Assembly (NCBI RefSeq): GCF_900102785.1
Contig: NZ_FNGC01000011.1
Coordinates: 1 to 64,000 of the forward strand
Source of the DNA: Arthrobacter sp. ok362
Lineage (GTDB): Bacteria > Actinomycetota > Actinomycetes > Actinomycetales > Micrococcaceae
Reading direction: 5' to 3'
DNA: 64,000 nucleotides
Shown here: piece after piece, positions 1 through 7,809 of the stretch
Layout of the letters: every line of letters begins with the position of its first letter
Position numbering within the stretch: the stretch's first letter is position 1
Notes under the pieces: generated by a model
Told to the model about the DNA's origin: nothing
Databases searched by the model: none
Seen by the model: the letters and a program-made list of their open reading frames with translations, nothing else
Translations under genes and position numbers: made by a program

Positions 1-203
1 AGGAACCTGGCCAGCCCGAAACCTGTCGGCCCGGCTTCGTAGACCACCCGCACCGGGGCCGGAAGCGACACGATCCAGGCAAGAATCTCGGCAAGATCCG
101 GAGTCATTCGGTGCGGAATGATCTCGCCCGTCTGCGCATCCAGGGCGCATCCGGCAACAGAACGGGCATGGACATCCAGACCGACGCTTGTACGCTCGAA
201 CAT
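1..203 (-). CDS. IS110-family transposase, N-terminal part (runs off the left edge)
   Basis: The first 67 residues of a DEDD transposase lie on the minus strand; the rest is outside the window. The protein opens MFERTSVGLDVHARSVAG, the typical IS110 start with the first catalytic Asp in the LDVH motif. It continues through an LxPDLAEILAW segment to VYEAGPTGFGLARF, which carries the conserved Glu of YEAGP. These enzymes make a RuvC-like DEDD catalytic site and move circularised elements. The ATG at 203 is preceded by a strong GGAGG at 212-216 (read on the minus strand). An upstream inverted repeat could hide that ribosome site (separate entry). Whether the element is intact cannot be judged here. 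Family assignment is firm; subgroup unknown. Confidence 0.88.
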   Translation of the reverse strand, partial: MFERTSVGLDVHARSVAGCALDAQTGEIIPHRMTPDLAEILAWIVSLPAPVRVVYEAGPTGFGLARF

Positions 204-204
204 A

Positions 205-293
205 GCTGGAACCTCCAAATTTCAAATGTGGCTCTACCTGTCCGCCAAGTCTGGCAGGCAACCCACGTCTTGCTTTGAAGAGGAGGTTCCAGC
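205..293 (-). repeat. 12-bp perfect inverted repeat covering the transposase ribosome-binding site
   Basis: GCTGGAACCTCC at 205-216 is the exact reverse complement of GGAGGTTCCAGC at 282-293. In a minus-strand transcript that starts upstream of 293 the two arms would pair and bury the GGAGG of the transposase. A transcript starting inside the loop would leave it free. This fits the protection against read-through translation known for several insertion sequences. The outer boundary of the element is not visible; nothing else is recognised up to about 350. Confidence 0.6.
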
Positions 294-350
294 CCCAAAA
301 ACCCGGCTACCTCATATCGTCTAGGCAACTATTCCCCTAGCCCGGGCGTG

Positions 351-409
351 CTAAAACGCCATCGCCGCCGTGCAGGCACCGTGAGGTGCGGCACGGCGGC
401 GACGGCGTT
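351..409 (-). terminator. Long stem-loop terminator after the zinc-ribbon gene
   Basis: AACGCC (355-360) plus CGCCGCCGTGC (363-373) pair with GCACGGCGGCG and GGCGTT ending at 409, with one 2-nt internal mismatch. A nested GCACC-GTGA-GGTGC stem fills the loop. On the minus strand the hairpin ends in GGCGTTTTAG, giving a short U run. It lies downstream of the minus-strand gene that ends at 488. Confidence 0.65.
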
Positions 410-487
410 AAGCACCGAGGGCGACGGCGTTGAGCGGCGAAGGCGTTGGCGGCAGGGCCTAAAGCACCGGGCGGCTTAGCTGAAGTA

Positions 488-787
488 TTAGCCGAAGTAC
501 CAGCCCGGCGGAACCCAGGAGGCGGGGACCGCGTGGGCGGAGAAGTCGTCGCAGCCCGAGCAGAAGTACGTAACCTCGCCGAGCTTGCTGACCGAGCCGT
601 CCCTCCGGTGCGTGGCCGGGACGAAGGTCTCAAGGTAAATGAACTCATCCGTGCCGCAGCGTTCGCAGTACGGGCTGGCCACGTACTCGGACTCTGCGAG
701 CGTGGCCGGGCGAACGCCCCTGTGGCCCGGGGTGGTTGCGTGCTGAGCGGCGCTGGAGTGCTGCAATGCGGTGCCCGGGTGGCGCAT
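488..787 (-). CDS. Small zinc-ribbon protein of unknown function
   Basis: About 99 residues from the ATG at 787. The C-terminal half is the informative part: a CxxC pair in YCERCGTDEF, then an acidic/aromatic stretch and a second CxxC in YFCSGCDDF, together a likely four-Cys zinc ribbon, ending in WVPPGWYFG. The N-terminal third is Ala/Thr/His-rich and low in complexity. The start is uncertain: an in-frame ATG pair at 883/886 would add about 32 low-complexity residues, and neither site has a clear Shine-Dalgarno. A strong hairpin follows the stop. I do not recognise a characterised family; similar short CxxC proteins are common in actinobacteria. Function unknown. Confidence 0.6.
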   Translation of the reverse strand: MRHPGTALQHSSAAQHATTPGHRGVRPATLAESEYVASPYCERCGTDEFIYLETFVPATHRRDGSVSKLGEVTYFCSGCDDFSAHAVPASWVPPGWYFG

Positions 788-1150
788 GGCCGCTGCGGGG
801 TGCGCCGGCGCGGTCGCCGCACGGGCGGTCTTTGTCGTGTGGGTGGCGGGGACGGGCAATCGGGGGTGGTTAATGGCTGGCATCATTGGCGGCCTATCCC
901 GAACGCTCCGGCGCCAGCCATACGGCAAAAGCGACGGACAGCGTTCGCTGTTTCGAATCGTTGTCACGGGCCACTGCTTGACCTCGAACGGCCGATCCTA
1001 AGTAGAGTCAGGATAGATGAAGTACCTGCACCGTTCAATGGTCAAGTAAGTACTGCACGCGTCCTGGCAGACCGCTGCGTAAGTACCGCGGGAGGATCCG
1101 CGCCGGGACTTGGCCCGCCCGGGCATCAGGGCCGGGCGTCAGGCTTGGCG
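788..1150. other. Intergenic region without a recognised gene
   Basis: It separates the start of the zinc-ribbon gene from the 3' end of the LysR gene. AAGTAC-containing segments recur near 1019, 1045 and 1080, and a GC-rich repetitive tract with GGCCGGGCG copies lies near 1120-1165. I see no convincing ORF or RNA gene. Confidence 0.4.
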
Positions 1151-2005
1151 TTAGGCCGGGCGCTTTAGGGTCCGGCCCACGATCGCCTGCGTGAGGGCAT
1201 CGATCACCTCGGTATTGGCCAGCGGGTTGCGGATGAGCGTGAAATCGACATCGCCCACGGGTGGTAGATCGAAGCGGCGGGTGATGATTTTCAGGTCCTC
1301 CGGCACCAGGGAGGAAGGCATGACCGCCACCCCAATGCCGGCCCGGACGGCGGCCAGTACGCCGCTGATCTGCCGCGTGGTGCAGGTGATCCGCCAGGTG
1401 CGGCCCGCGGCCTCGAGGGCGTCGATCGCCAGCTTCCGGCTCAGGCTGGGGGAGGGGTAGGCGATCAGCGGGATATGATCGGCCGGATCCAGCACGGTCT
1501 GCTCCAGGCCGACCCAGGCGAAGGCGTCCTGCTGGACTACGGTCCCGTCTTTGGCCCCCGCCACCCATTTCACAAAAACAAGGTCCAGCTGACCGGCGTT
1601 GAGGCGCTTGTAGAGCTGGTCGCTCTGGCCCACCGTCAGCTCGAGGTTGATCTGCGGATAAATCTGCCGGAACTCCCGGAGGATGCGGGGCAGTCCGGTG
1701 ATGGCAAGATCGTCGGCCGTGCCGAAGCGCAGTCGCCCGCGCATGGCGGATCCGGAGAAATAACGGGCGGCGGAGTCGTGCGCGGCGAGGATGCTTCGGG
1801 CGAACCCGGCCATGGCATCGCCGTTGTCAGTCAAACGCACATCCCGAGTATCCCGGGCAATCAGCACCCGCTTGGCGGCGGACTCGAGCTTGCGGACGTG
1901 CTGGCTGACGGTGGGTTGGGCCAGGCCGAGGCGTTCCGCGGCCCTGGTGAAACTCAAAGTTTCGGCCACGGCCAGGAACGAGCGGAGCTGGGCGGGTTCG
2001 AACAT
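1151..2005 (-). CDS. LysR-family transcriptional regulator
   Basis: A 284-residue LTTR. The N-terminal winged HTH reads FEPAQLRSFLAVAETLSFTRAAERLGLAQPTVSQHVRKLE (split here for description: the recognition helix is QPTVSQHVRKLE). The remainder is a LysR substrate-binding domain. The chosen ATG at 2005 follows GGGAG and gives the usual MF-x-x-QLRSF beginning; an ATG 12 codons upstream is less likely. It is divergent from an MFS exporter at 2147, and the shared 141-bp gap holds T-N11-A palindromes. It therefore probably controls itself and the transporter. The inducer cannot be predicted. Confidence 0.9.
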   Translation of the reverse strand: MFEPAQLRSFLAVAETLSFTRAAERLGLAQPTVSQHVRKLESAAKRVLIARDTRDVRLTDNGDAMAGFARSILAAHDSAARYFSGSAMRGRLRFGTADDLAITGLPRILREFRQIYPQINLELTVGQSDQLYKRLNAGQLDLVFVKWVAGAKDGTVVQQDAFAWVGLEQTVLDPADHIPLIAYPSPSLSRKLAIDALEAAGRTWRITCTTRQISGVLAAVRAGIGVAVMPSSLVPEDLKIITRRFDLPPVGDVDFTLIRNPLANTEVIDALTQAIVGRTLKRPA

Positions 2006-2037
2006 GAGGGTCTCCCGGATCGGGTGCCGCAAACCCT

Positions 2038-2084
2038 GCATTGCGTTTTGTAATGCGAGTTATGCGCGGAATAGGCTTCCATAA
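2038..2084. promoter_or_regulatory. Probable LysR operator region (T-N11-A box plus second palindrome)
   Basis: GCATT (2038-2042) and AATGC (2052-2056) form an inverted repeat whose T2041 and A2053 are exactly 11 nt apart, the classical LTTR box. TTATG (2060-2064) and CATAA (2080-2084) form a second, wider palindrome. Both lie between the divergent LysR and MFS genes. Spacing and symmetry are read directly; binding by this regulator is inferred. Confidence 0.55.
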
Positions 2085-2146
2085 TCTCTTGGGGCCAGCC
2101 TAGCGTTAAGTCCATCCCGCTCACCCGCTCATTTGAGGACTTTTCC

Positions 2147-3520
2147 GTGGCACCCCCTCCGCCGCTAGAGGCGAACGCAGCTTCCCTGCCGGACACCATC
2201 ACCCAACCTCTCGCCGTCGTCAACGAGCGCCTGCCCTGGCGCCACACATTCATTTCGCTGAAGGTCCGCAACTTCCGCATCTTCGCGATCGGGCACTTCA
2301 TCGCCGTGATTGCGCTCTGGATGCAGCGGATCGCCCAGGACTGGCTGGTGCTCCAGCTCTCCGGCTCCGTCACCGCCGTTGGCATCACCGTGGCCTTGCA
2401 GTTCCTGCCGTCCCTGTTCCTCGGCCCGTGGGCCGGCATGATGGCGGACCGCTTCGCGAAGCGGAAGATCCTCATGCTGTGCCAGTCGGTGGCCGCCGCA
2501 TTGGCCGCGGTCCTTGCCGTCCTGGCGCTGAGCCAGCGGATCGAGGTGGGGCACGTCTACGCGATCGCGTTGGTGCTGGGCTTCGTGACCGTGCTGGACC
2601 AGCCGGCCCGTCAGGTGTTCGTCAACGAACTCGTGGGCCCCGGCTACCTGCGAAACGCGATCAGCGTGAATTCCACGATCTTCCAGCTCGGCGGCCTGAT
2701 CGGTCCGGCGATCGCCGGGATCCTGCTGACCGCCGTGGGCGCCGGCTGGGCCTTTGCCGCCAACGCGGTGGCCTGCTGCTTCACGGTGGCGATGCTCCTG
2801 AGCCTGCGCAAGGACCAGCTGCATGTCAGCGCGCCGGTCGCCAAGCGCCGGGGCATGCTGCGGGAAGGGCTGGACTATGCGCTCAGCAAGCCCACCATCT
2901 ACTGGCCCTGGCTGATGGCCGGATTCGTCGCGGTGTTCGCGATGAGCCTGCCGGTGCTGCTGGCGGCGTTCGCCGACCACGTGTACGACGCCGGTGCCGG
3001 CGGCTACGGGCTGCTCAACACGCTTGTGGCACTCGGTGCGCTGGCCGGTGCCATCACCTCGGCCCGGCGGCGCGCATTGCGGCTGCGCTCAGTGGTCCTG
3101 GGCGCCGGGATGTACGGGCTCATGCTGTGCCTGGGTTCCCTGGCGCCGTCGATGGTGTGGTTCGGAGCGGCCATGGTGCTGGCGGGTTTCTGGTGCCTGA
3201 TGTTCCTCACCGCCGCCAACCAGCTGGTCCAGGTCAGCTCCAACCTGGCCATCCGCGGGCGGGTCATGAGCCTGTACATCATGGTGCTGATCGGCGGCCA
3301 GGCGATCGGCGGGCCGATGATGGGCTGGATTGCCGAGCACGCGGACCCGCACACCGCCGTCCTCGTTTCCGGGAGCGTGCCGATGCTGGCCGCCGCGACT
3401 GTCGGCGTCGTGCTCGCCCGGCGTGGGCAGCTCATGCTCAAGGTGGACCTGAAGGACCGGCGCCGGCTGCTGCGGATCGTCCGGAACCAGGGTGGGCGGC
3501 AGGCAACCGCCACGTCGTAG
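2147..3520 (+). CDS. MFS transporter (MFS_3/EntS-like exporter)
   Basis: 457 residues with about 12 hydrophobic segments. The segment FLPSLFLGPWAGMMADRFAKRKIL holds the MFS motif A (GxxADRxxKRK) in the loop between helices 2 and 3. LDQPARQVFVNELV and LRNAISVNSTIFQLG are typical of the MFS_3/enterobactin-exporter type. It probably exports a small molecule across the inner membrane with protons. The GTG start at 2147 is preceded by TTGAGGA. A divergent LysR gene suggests specific induction. The substrate is not evident; homologues have been tied to siderophores and drugs. Confidence 0.85.
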   Translation: MAPPPPLEANAASLPDTITQPLAVVNERLPWRHTFISLKVRNFRIFAIGHFIAVIALWMQRIAQDWLVLQLSGSVTAVGITVALQFLPSLFLGPWAGMMADRFAKRKILMLCQSVAAALAAVLAVLALSQRIEVGHVYAIALVLGFVTVLDQPARQVFVNELVGPGYLRNAISVNSTIFQLGGLIGPAIAGILLTAVGAGWAFAANAVACCFTVAMLLSLRKDQLHVSAPVAKRRGMLREGLDYALSKPTIYWPWLMAGFVAVFAMSLPVLLAAFADHVYDAGAGGYGLLNTLVALGALAGAITSARRRALRLRSVVLGAGMYGLMLCLGSLAPSMVWFGAAMVLAGFWCLMFLTAANQLVQVSSNLAIRGRVMSLYIMVLIGGQAIGGPMMGWIAEHADPHTAVLVSGSVPMLAAATVGVVLARRGQLMLKVDLKDRRRLLRIVRNQGGRQATATS

Positions 3521-3573
3521 CTTTTTCGGTGCGGAAGCCCCGGAAGGGGAGCTCCGGATGTGGAGGAAACGAT

Positions 3574-3647
3574 TGGAGCGGCTGACGGGAATCGAACCCG
3601 CGTATCAAGCTTGGGAAGCTAGCGCTCTACCATTGAGCTACAGCCGC
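3574..3647 (-). tRNA. tRNA-Gly (anticodon CCC), CCA encoded
   Basis: On the minus strand the cloverleaf runs GCGGCTG-TA-GCTC-AATGGTA-GAGC-G, an anticodon arm with loop TTCCCAA (anticodon CCC), then GCGGG-TTCGATT-CCCGT, acceptor CAGCCGC, discriminator T and CCA. Acceptor, D and T stems pair well; the anticodon stem CTAGC/GCTTG has one T-T mismatch. The T loop TTCGATT is canonical. A short perfect hairpin, GTCCAG-AATG-CTGGAC at 3657-3672, lies just upstream in its leader. No integrase or duplicated 3' end was seen beside it. Confidence 0.93.
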
Positions 3648-3849
3648 AATGGGACTGTCCAGAATGCTGGACTTGGTCCCGATAAACAACGAGCTTTACC
3701 TTACCCCAGCCGGGGCACTTCTCTGAACAAGTCACGCCGGGGCAATCGTGGACCGTGTACTCCTCCGTTTCGCGGGGCGTCATGGCGGGCGGGGCGCGCA
3801 GACCTCTATAGCCTAGATCCATGACTGTTCTCCCGAGGGAAGGCCGGCG

Positions 3850-4758
3850 GTGGTAGAAGACCCAGCGCCGCCGCTGGACGCCGAGCTGGACGCCGAGCTT
3901 GCCGGTGGAAGCGCCGTTCCCCGGCTGACTCCGCGGCACCAGCAGCTAATCGTCACGATCTACGGTCTGTATGGGCGCTCCAACGGCGGCGCCCTGCCCG
4001 TCTCGGTGCTGATTTCCATGCTGGATGACCTGGGAGTCGAGTCTTCCGGGGTGCGCTCTTCCGTGTCCAGGCTCAAGCGCCGCGGTGTGCTGGAGAGTGT
4101 CAAACAGGGCGGCGTGGCCGCCTATCGGCTGGCCCCCAACCTGGAGGATGTCTTCCAGGAGGGCGACCGCCGCATCTTTTCGCCCCGGCGTGCGACGGCG
4201 GCCGACCGCTGGCTCCTCATCGCCTTCTCCGTGCCTGAATCGCAGCGCCACCTTCGCCACCAGTTGCGCAGCATGCTGACCCGGATGGGTTTCGGTTCTG
4301 TGACTCCGGGGCTTTGGATTGCCCCGGGCAACACCTATGAGGACATCAGGCACCAGCTCGAGCGGACAGGGCTGACGGAATACGTGGAGTTCTTCAAGGC
4401 GGAGCACTTGACCGCCGAGGACGTCAAGGACAAAGTCTCCCGCTGGTGGGACCTTCCGGCCCTGGAATCGCTTTACGCGGAATTCATCGACCGCTTCGCT
4501 CCGGTGCTGGAACGTTGGGAGTCGGCGGGCTCGTCGGCGTCCGGACCGGACGCCGACCGGGCGGCCTTCGCGGACTACGTCCAGCTCCTCACCCAGTGGC
4601 GCCGGCTGCCCTACCTGGATCCGGGCCTGCCCGAGGAGTTCCTGCCGCCGGGCTGGCACGGGCTGACCGCGGAACGGATCTTCGCGGAACTGCACCGTCT
4701 CCTGAACGGCCCGGCCCGCCAGCACGCCGAGCGGTTGCTGGGGGCCTCGGCGAAGTGA
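3850..4758 (+). CDS. PaaX-family transcriptional regulator
   Basis: 302 residues. The N-terminal PaaX winged helix reads LTPRHQQLIVTIYGLYGR and continues through GVRSSVSRLKRRGVL. The central part (ADRWLLIAFSVPESQRHLRHQLRSMLTRMGFG) and the C-terminal LPYLDPGLPEEFLPPGWHG segment are diagnostic for PaaX. Family founders repress phenylacetyl-CoA catabolism using phenylacetyl-CoA as ligand, but no paa genes lie nearby, so the target is open. The GTG start at 3850 follows GAGGGAAGG. The N-terminus contains a small duplication giving DAELDAEL. A GC-rich hairpin follows the gene. Confidence 0.9.
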   Translation: MVEDPAPPLDAELDAELAGGSAVPRLTPRHQQLIVTIYGLYGRSNGGALPVSVLISMLDDLGVESSGVRSSVSRLKRRGVLESVKQGGVAAYRLAPNLEDVFQEGDRRIFSPRRATAADRWLLIAFSVPESQRHLRHQLRSMLTRMGFGSVTPGLWIAPGNTYEDIRHQLERTGLTEYVEFFKAEHLTAEDVKDKVSRWWDLPALESLYAEFIDRFAPVLERWESAGSSASGPDADRAAFADYVQLLTQWRRLPYLDPGLPEEFLPPGWHGLTAERIFAELHRLLNGPARQHAERLLGASAK

Positions 4759-4805
4759 TCACGGAGCAGCACATAGCTTGGAGAGGCCCATAACTGTTCG
4801 ATAAA

Positions 4806-4835
4806 GGCCCGTCCCGCAGCCACGCGGGGCGGGCC
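4806..4835 (+). terminator. GC-rich hairpin, probable terminator after paaX-like gene
   Basis: GGCCCGTCCCGC pairs with GCGGGGCGGGCC (12 bp, one G-U) across the six-base loop AGCCAC. It starts 48 bp after the stop. There is no long T tract, which is common for high-GC terminators. Confidence 0.55.
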
Positions 4836-4917
4836 CCGCTGTCTATCCTGAAATGGTTAGCTGCAGTTCGGGGGAAGCGGGCTACATCCATTTGCCGTCC
4901 GCCGAACAAGGATTTTT

Positions 4918-5376
4918 GTGGCATTCGCAGAGTACGACGTCATCATCCACCGTGACGCCATGAGCGTCTACAACTTCCTCCTGGACCCGGGGCACCTGCC
5001 CCTGTGGCGGGAAGGGGTCCGGAGCGTGAAACTGCTCTCCGGCGGCGCCGGCGCCAAGGGTGCCGTGTACCGGCAGACGGTCGCCGGGCCCGGCGGACGC
5101 CCCGTGGCCGCGGACTTCGAAATCATCGAAGCCCGCACCGGGGCGGAGATCCAGTACCAGGTCCTCGCCGGGCCGGCCCGGCCGCACGGCGGTTACTACC
5201 TGAGCACCGAGGGTCCCAGCACTCGCGTCCGTTTCGCCCTGAACTACGAGCCCAAGGGATTCATGGTCCGGATGACCAACCCGTTCCGCCGGCGGATGAA
5301 GGCCGAGGTCGGCCAGCTCGAACGGCTCAAGTCCCTTCTCGAAGATATGCCCGCCGAGGAATATACGTCCCGGTGA
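4918..5376 (+). CDS. SRPBCC/START-fold protein (polyketide-cyclase-like)
   Basis: 152 residues. The layout AEYDVIIHRDAMSVYNFLLDPGHLPLWREGV opens a helix-grip SRPBCC fold with the usual W-x-x-G at the end of the first helical part. Alternating beta strands follow, then a C-terminal amphipathic helix (MKAEVGQLERLKSLLED). Such proteins bind hydrophobic ligands in a cavity; no catalytic residue can be named. The GTG start at 4918 is set by AAGGA five bases upstream. It is followed after 66 bp by dcd, perhaps in one transcript. Ligand and role unknown. Confidence 0.8.
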   Translation: MAFAEYDVIIHRDAMSVYNFLLDPGHLPLWREGVRSVKLLSGGAGAKGAVYRQTVAGPGGRPVAADFEIIEARTGAEIQYQVLAGPARPHGGYYLSTEGPSTRVRFALNYEPKGFMVRMTNPFRRRMKAEVGQLERLKSLLEDMPAEEYTSR

Positions 5377-5442
5377 AGTCACACTGGGTGGCTGCGCCCG
5401 TCCATGCAGCCGGGCAGGGCGCCGTGCGGTATTTTTGAACCT

Positions 5443-6018
5443 GTGCTGATCTCCGACCGCGACATTCGAATCGAAATTGACTCCCAGCGGATTGTCCTCG
5501 ACCCGTTCGACCCCGCCATGGTCCAGCCGTCCTCCGTGGACGTCAGGATCGACAAGTTCTTCCGGCTGTTCGATAACCACAAATACGCCCACATCGACCC
5601 GGCCGAGGATCAGCCCGAACTGACCCGCTTGGTGGAAGTGGAGTCCGGCGAGCCGTTTATCCTGCACCCGGGGGAGTTCGTTCTTGGCTCCACCTACGAG
5701 ACCGTGACGCTGCCGGATGACATCGCGGCCCGCCTCGAGGGCAAGTCCTCACTTGGCCGGCTCGGCCTGCTGACGCACTCGACGGCGGGCTTCATCGATC
5801 CCGGATTCTCCGGCCACGTCACGCTGGAACTGTCCAACGTGGCCACGCTGCCCATCAAGCTGTGGCCCGGCATGAAGATTGGCCAGCTGTGCTTCTTCCG
5901 GCTGTCCTCGGCCGCGGAGCACCCCTACGGTTCGGGGGAATACGGCAACCGCTACCAGGGCCAGCGTGGCCCCACTGCCAGCCGCAGTCACCTGAATTTC
6001 CACCTCACCGACATCTAG
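5443..6018 (+). CDS. dcd: dCTP deaminase, probably bifunctional dCTP deaminase/dUTPase
   Basis: 191 residues, the normal length when the GTG at 5443 is used ([13 protein letters not shown]). It converts dCTP towards dUMP for dTMP synthesis. Family signatures are all present: [59 protein letters not shown] with the catalytic Glu, and the C-terminal [12 protein letters not shown] nucleotide lid. From memory it is strongly similar to the Mycobacterium tuberculosis enzyme, which does both deamination and dUTP hydrolysis, so the same double activity is inferred. A TATTTT sequence at about 5430 close to the start may be a -10 box. A 13-bp tandem repeat begins at the last codons. Confidence 0.96.
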   Translation: MLISDRDIRIEIDSQRIVLDPFDPAMVQPSSVDVRIDKFFRLFDNHKYAHIDPAEDQPELTRLVEVESGEPFILHPGEFVLGSTYETVTLPDDIAARLEGKSSLGRLGLLTHSTAGFIDPGFSGHVTLELSNVATLPIKLWPGMKIGQLCFFRLSSAAEHPYGSGEYGNRYQGQRGPTASRSHLNFHLTDI

Positions 6019-6062
6019 TCCAAACATCTAGCGCCGACATCTAGCGCCGACATCCAGCGCCG
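6011..6062 (+). repeat. Four 13-bp tandem repeats starting at the dcd stop codon
   Basis: The units are ACATCTAGTCCAA (6011), ACATCTAGCGCCG (6024), ACATCTAGCGCCG (6037) and ACATCCAGCGCCG (6050). The first contains the Ile codon and TAG stop of dcd, so copies 2 and 3 each carry another TAG. Nothing is encoded between dcd and the convergent antiporter gene. Confidence 0.8.
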
Positions 6063-6085
6063 CGGCTCGTACCGGCGGCGCGGCC

Positions 6086-7282
6086 CTACGCCGGGCCGGA
6101 GGTCCGGAATGCGGGCCCTCGCACGGGACGGCGCAGGGCCCGGACGAGCGGCTCCACGAAGCGGGCCGCCAGCGGCCCCATGATCGCCATGATCAGGACG
6201 TAGGCGGTGGCGAGGGCAGCCAGATCCGCGGGCACCACGCCGGAGGCAACGGCGAGGCCGGCGATGACAATCGAGAACTCGCCGCGCGCGATCAGGGCGG
6301 CGCCCGCGCGGAAACGGCCGGGAACGCCAATCCCGGCCCGTTTGGCTGCCCAGTGCCCGGTGATCATCTTGGTGGCTGCCGTCACCACGGCCAGCAACAG
6401 GGCCCAGCCAAGGACCGGAGGGATGGACCGGGGGTCAGTGTTAAGGCCAAAAACAACGAAGAAGATCGCCGCAAAGAGGTCACGGAGCGGTTCCAGGACG
6501 CGGGTGGCGCTGTGGGCCGTGGCGCCGGAAATCGCGATACCGAGCATGAACGCTCCGACCGCCGCAGAAACCTGCATGGCGGCGGCGAGCCCCGCCACCA
6601 GAAGCGCCAAGCCGAGAAGATTGAGCAGGAAAACCTCGGAGTTCTCGCTGTGCACGGCCTTGGAGACATGGTGGCCGTGCCGCAGCGCCACCAGCAGGAC
6701 CAGGCTGACGACGGCCAGGGAGATGCCCACGGTCTGCAGGCCCATCACGAAGCTGACGCCGGCCAGGGTGGCGGTCAGGACCGGCAGGTACAAGGCCATG
6801 GCCAGGTCCTCGAAGACCAGGATGGAAAGGACCACCGGGGTTTCCCGGTTGCCGATCCGGCCTAGATCGGTAATCACCTTGGCCGCGATCCCGGAGGAAG
6901 AAATGTAGGTGACTCCGCCCATCACCATCGCCCCCACGACGCCCCATCCCAGCATCACCGCGAGCACTGCGCCGGGCAGGAAATTGAGCAGCAGATCCAG
7001 TACGCCGGCCTGCCAGGACCGCCGCAGCCCGGTGACCAGCTCGGACGCCGTATATTCCAGTCCAAGCATAAGCAGGAGGAGGATGACGCCGATCTCGGCG
7101 GAAAGATGGGCGAACTCGTGCATCCCTTCGAGCCTGACAAGGCCGCCGGCCCCGAAGAACAGCCCGCCGACCAAATAGAGCGGGATGGGCGACATGCCGA
7201 TCCGCCCGGCCAGTCTGGCCAGCAGGCCGAGACAGAAGACTACGGCCCCCAGCTCGATCAGGGTCAGGGCGAGCGGATCCAT
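6086..7282 (-). CDS. Cation/H+ antiporter, KhtU/KefB-like (CPA2)
   Basis: 398 residues, about 12 to 13 membrane helices, Na_H_Exchanger fold. Typical CPA2 pieces are visible: LSAEIGVILLLLMLGLEY early, TYISSSGIAAKVITDL, then ETPVVLSILVFEDLAMALYLP with the ion-binding ED pair, and a late RAGAALIARGEFSIVIAGLA. It starts 5 bp after the stop of a TrkA-C-domain gene, the arrangement of the khtTU potassium efflux pair, where the soluble partner gates the antiporter. It lacks a C-terminal TrkA-N domain, as expected for KhtU and unlike KefB/C. The substrate is probably K+ (inference). Confidence 0.85.
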   Translation of the reverse strand: MDPLALTLIELGAVVFCLGLLARLAGRIGMSPIPLYLVGGLFFGAGGLVRLEGMHEFAHLSAEIGVILLLLMLGLEYTASELVTGLRRSWQAGVLDLLLNFLPGAVLAVMLGWGVVGAMVMGGVTYISSSGIAAKVITDLGRIGNRETPVVLSILVFEDLAMALYLPVLTATLAGVSFVMGLQTVGISLAVVSLVLLVALRHGHHVSKAVHSENSEVFLLNLLGLALLVAGLAAAMQVSAAVGAFMLGIAISGATAHSATRVLEPLRDLFAAIFFVVFGLNTDPRSIPPVLGWALLLAVVTAATKMITGHWAAKRAGIGVPGRFRAGAALIARGEFSIVIAGLAVASGVVPADLAALATAYVLIMAIMGPLAARFVEPLVRALRRPVRGPAFRTSGPA

Positions 7283-7287
7283 GCCGC

Positions 7288-7770
7288 TTATCCGTTGCGC
7301 AGGATGCCGGCCGCCGTGTCCAGGCCTTCTTGCGTTCCCACCGCAACGAGGAGGTCACCGGGGTGAAGGACGACGTCGGGTCCCGGGGAGGGCACGACCT
7401 CGCCTTCGCGCATGATGGCCACGATCGAGACCCCGCTACGGGTCCGGATGCACGCCTTGCCCATCGGCTGGTTCTGGAAGGGGGACTCGACGCTGATCGA
7501 AAACTGTCGGGTGACGATGCCGGGAATTTCCCGGTGGGCTTCGGAGAGTTTCATGGCAAGGCGCTGGCCGCCCAGGAGATTGCCCAGGGTGGCGGCCTCG
7601 TCCGCGGTCAGCGGGACGGATGCCTGGCAGGTGTCAGGATCGTCCCAGGTTGAGACGATGAGTTCCGTCTGGCCCTCCCGGTATTCGACCACGCCGATCC
7701 GGCGTCCGGAGGCAGTCATGAAGTCCTTGCGCCGGCCGAGGCCGGGGAGGTCCGTCTCATCCACGTTCAT
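7288..7770 (-). CDS. KhtT-like regulatory subunit with TrkA-C domain
   Basis: 160 residues. The N-terminal half (MNVDETDLPGLGRRKDF, RRIGVVEYREGQTELIV) matches the KhtT N-domain. The C-terminal half (about 85-160) is a TrkA-C/RCK-C domain with GVSIVAIMREGEVVPSPGPD and LHPGDLLVAVGTQEGLD. In the Bacillus system this subunit binds c-di-AMP and senses pH to control K+ efflux by KhtU; the adjacent downstream antiporter supports the same pairing. Ligand binding here is inferred. The ATG at 7770 has no strong Shine-Dalgarno. Confidence 0.85.
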   Translation of the reverse strand: MNVDETDLPGLGRRKDFMTASGRRIGVVEYREGQTELIVSTWDDPDTCQASVPLTADEAATLGNLLGGQRLAMKLSEAHREIPGIVTRQFSISVESPFQNQPMGKACIRTRSGVSIVAIMREGEVVPSPGPDVVLHPGDLLVAVGTQEGLDTAAGILRNG

Positions 7771-7809
7771 ATCATCAGCCTAGTGCGCGAACCGGCTTTT
7801 CGGCCGCCC

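Noticed and set aside
337..822. Minus- and plus-strand frames opposite the zinc-ribbon gene
   Set aside because: Arg/Pro/Ala-rich shadows; only the frame with paired CxxC motifs has protein-like features.
3574..3647. tRNA-Gly as an integration site of a genomic island
   Set aside because: No integrase nearby and no repeated tRNA 3' end noticed; flanking genes look like ordinary chromosome.
3850..4758. Local phenylacetate (paa) catabolic operon
   Set aside because: Only the PaaX-type regulator is present; adjacent genes are an SRPBCC protein and dcd.
6011..6062. Possible CRISPR array
   Set aside because: The 13-bp units are contiguous without spacers, and the same holds for the repeats at 15863 and 30441. 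No cas genes are present.
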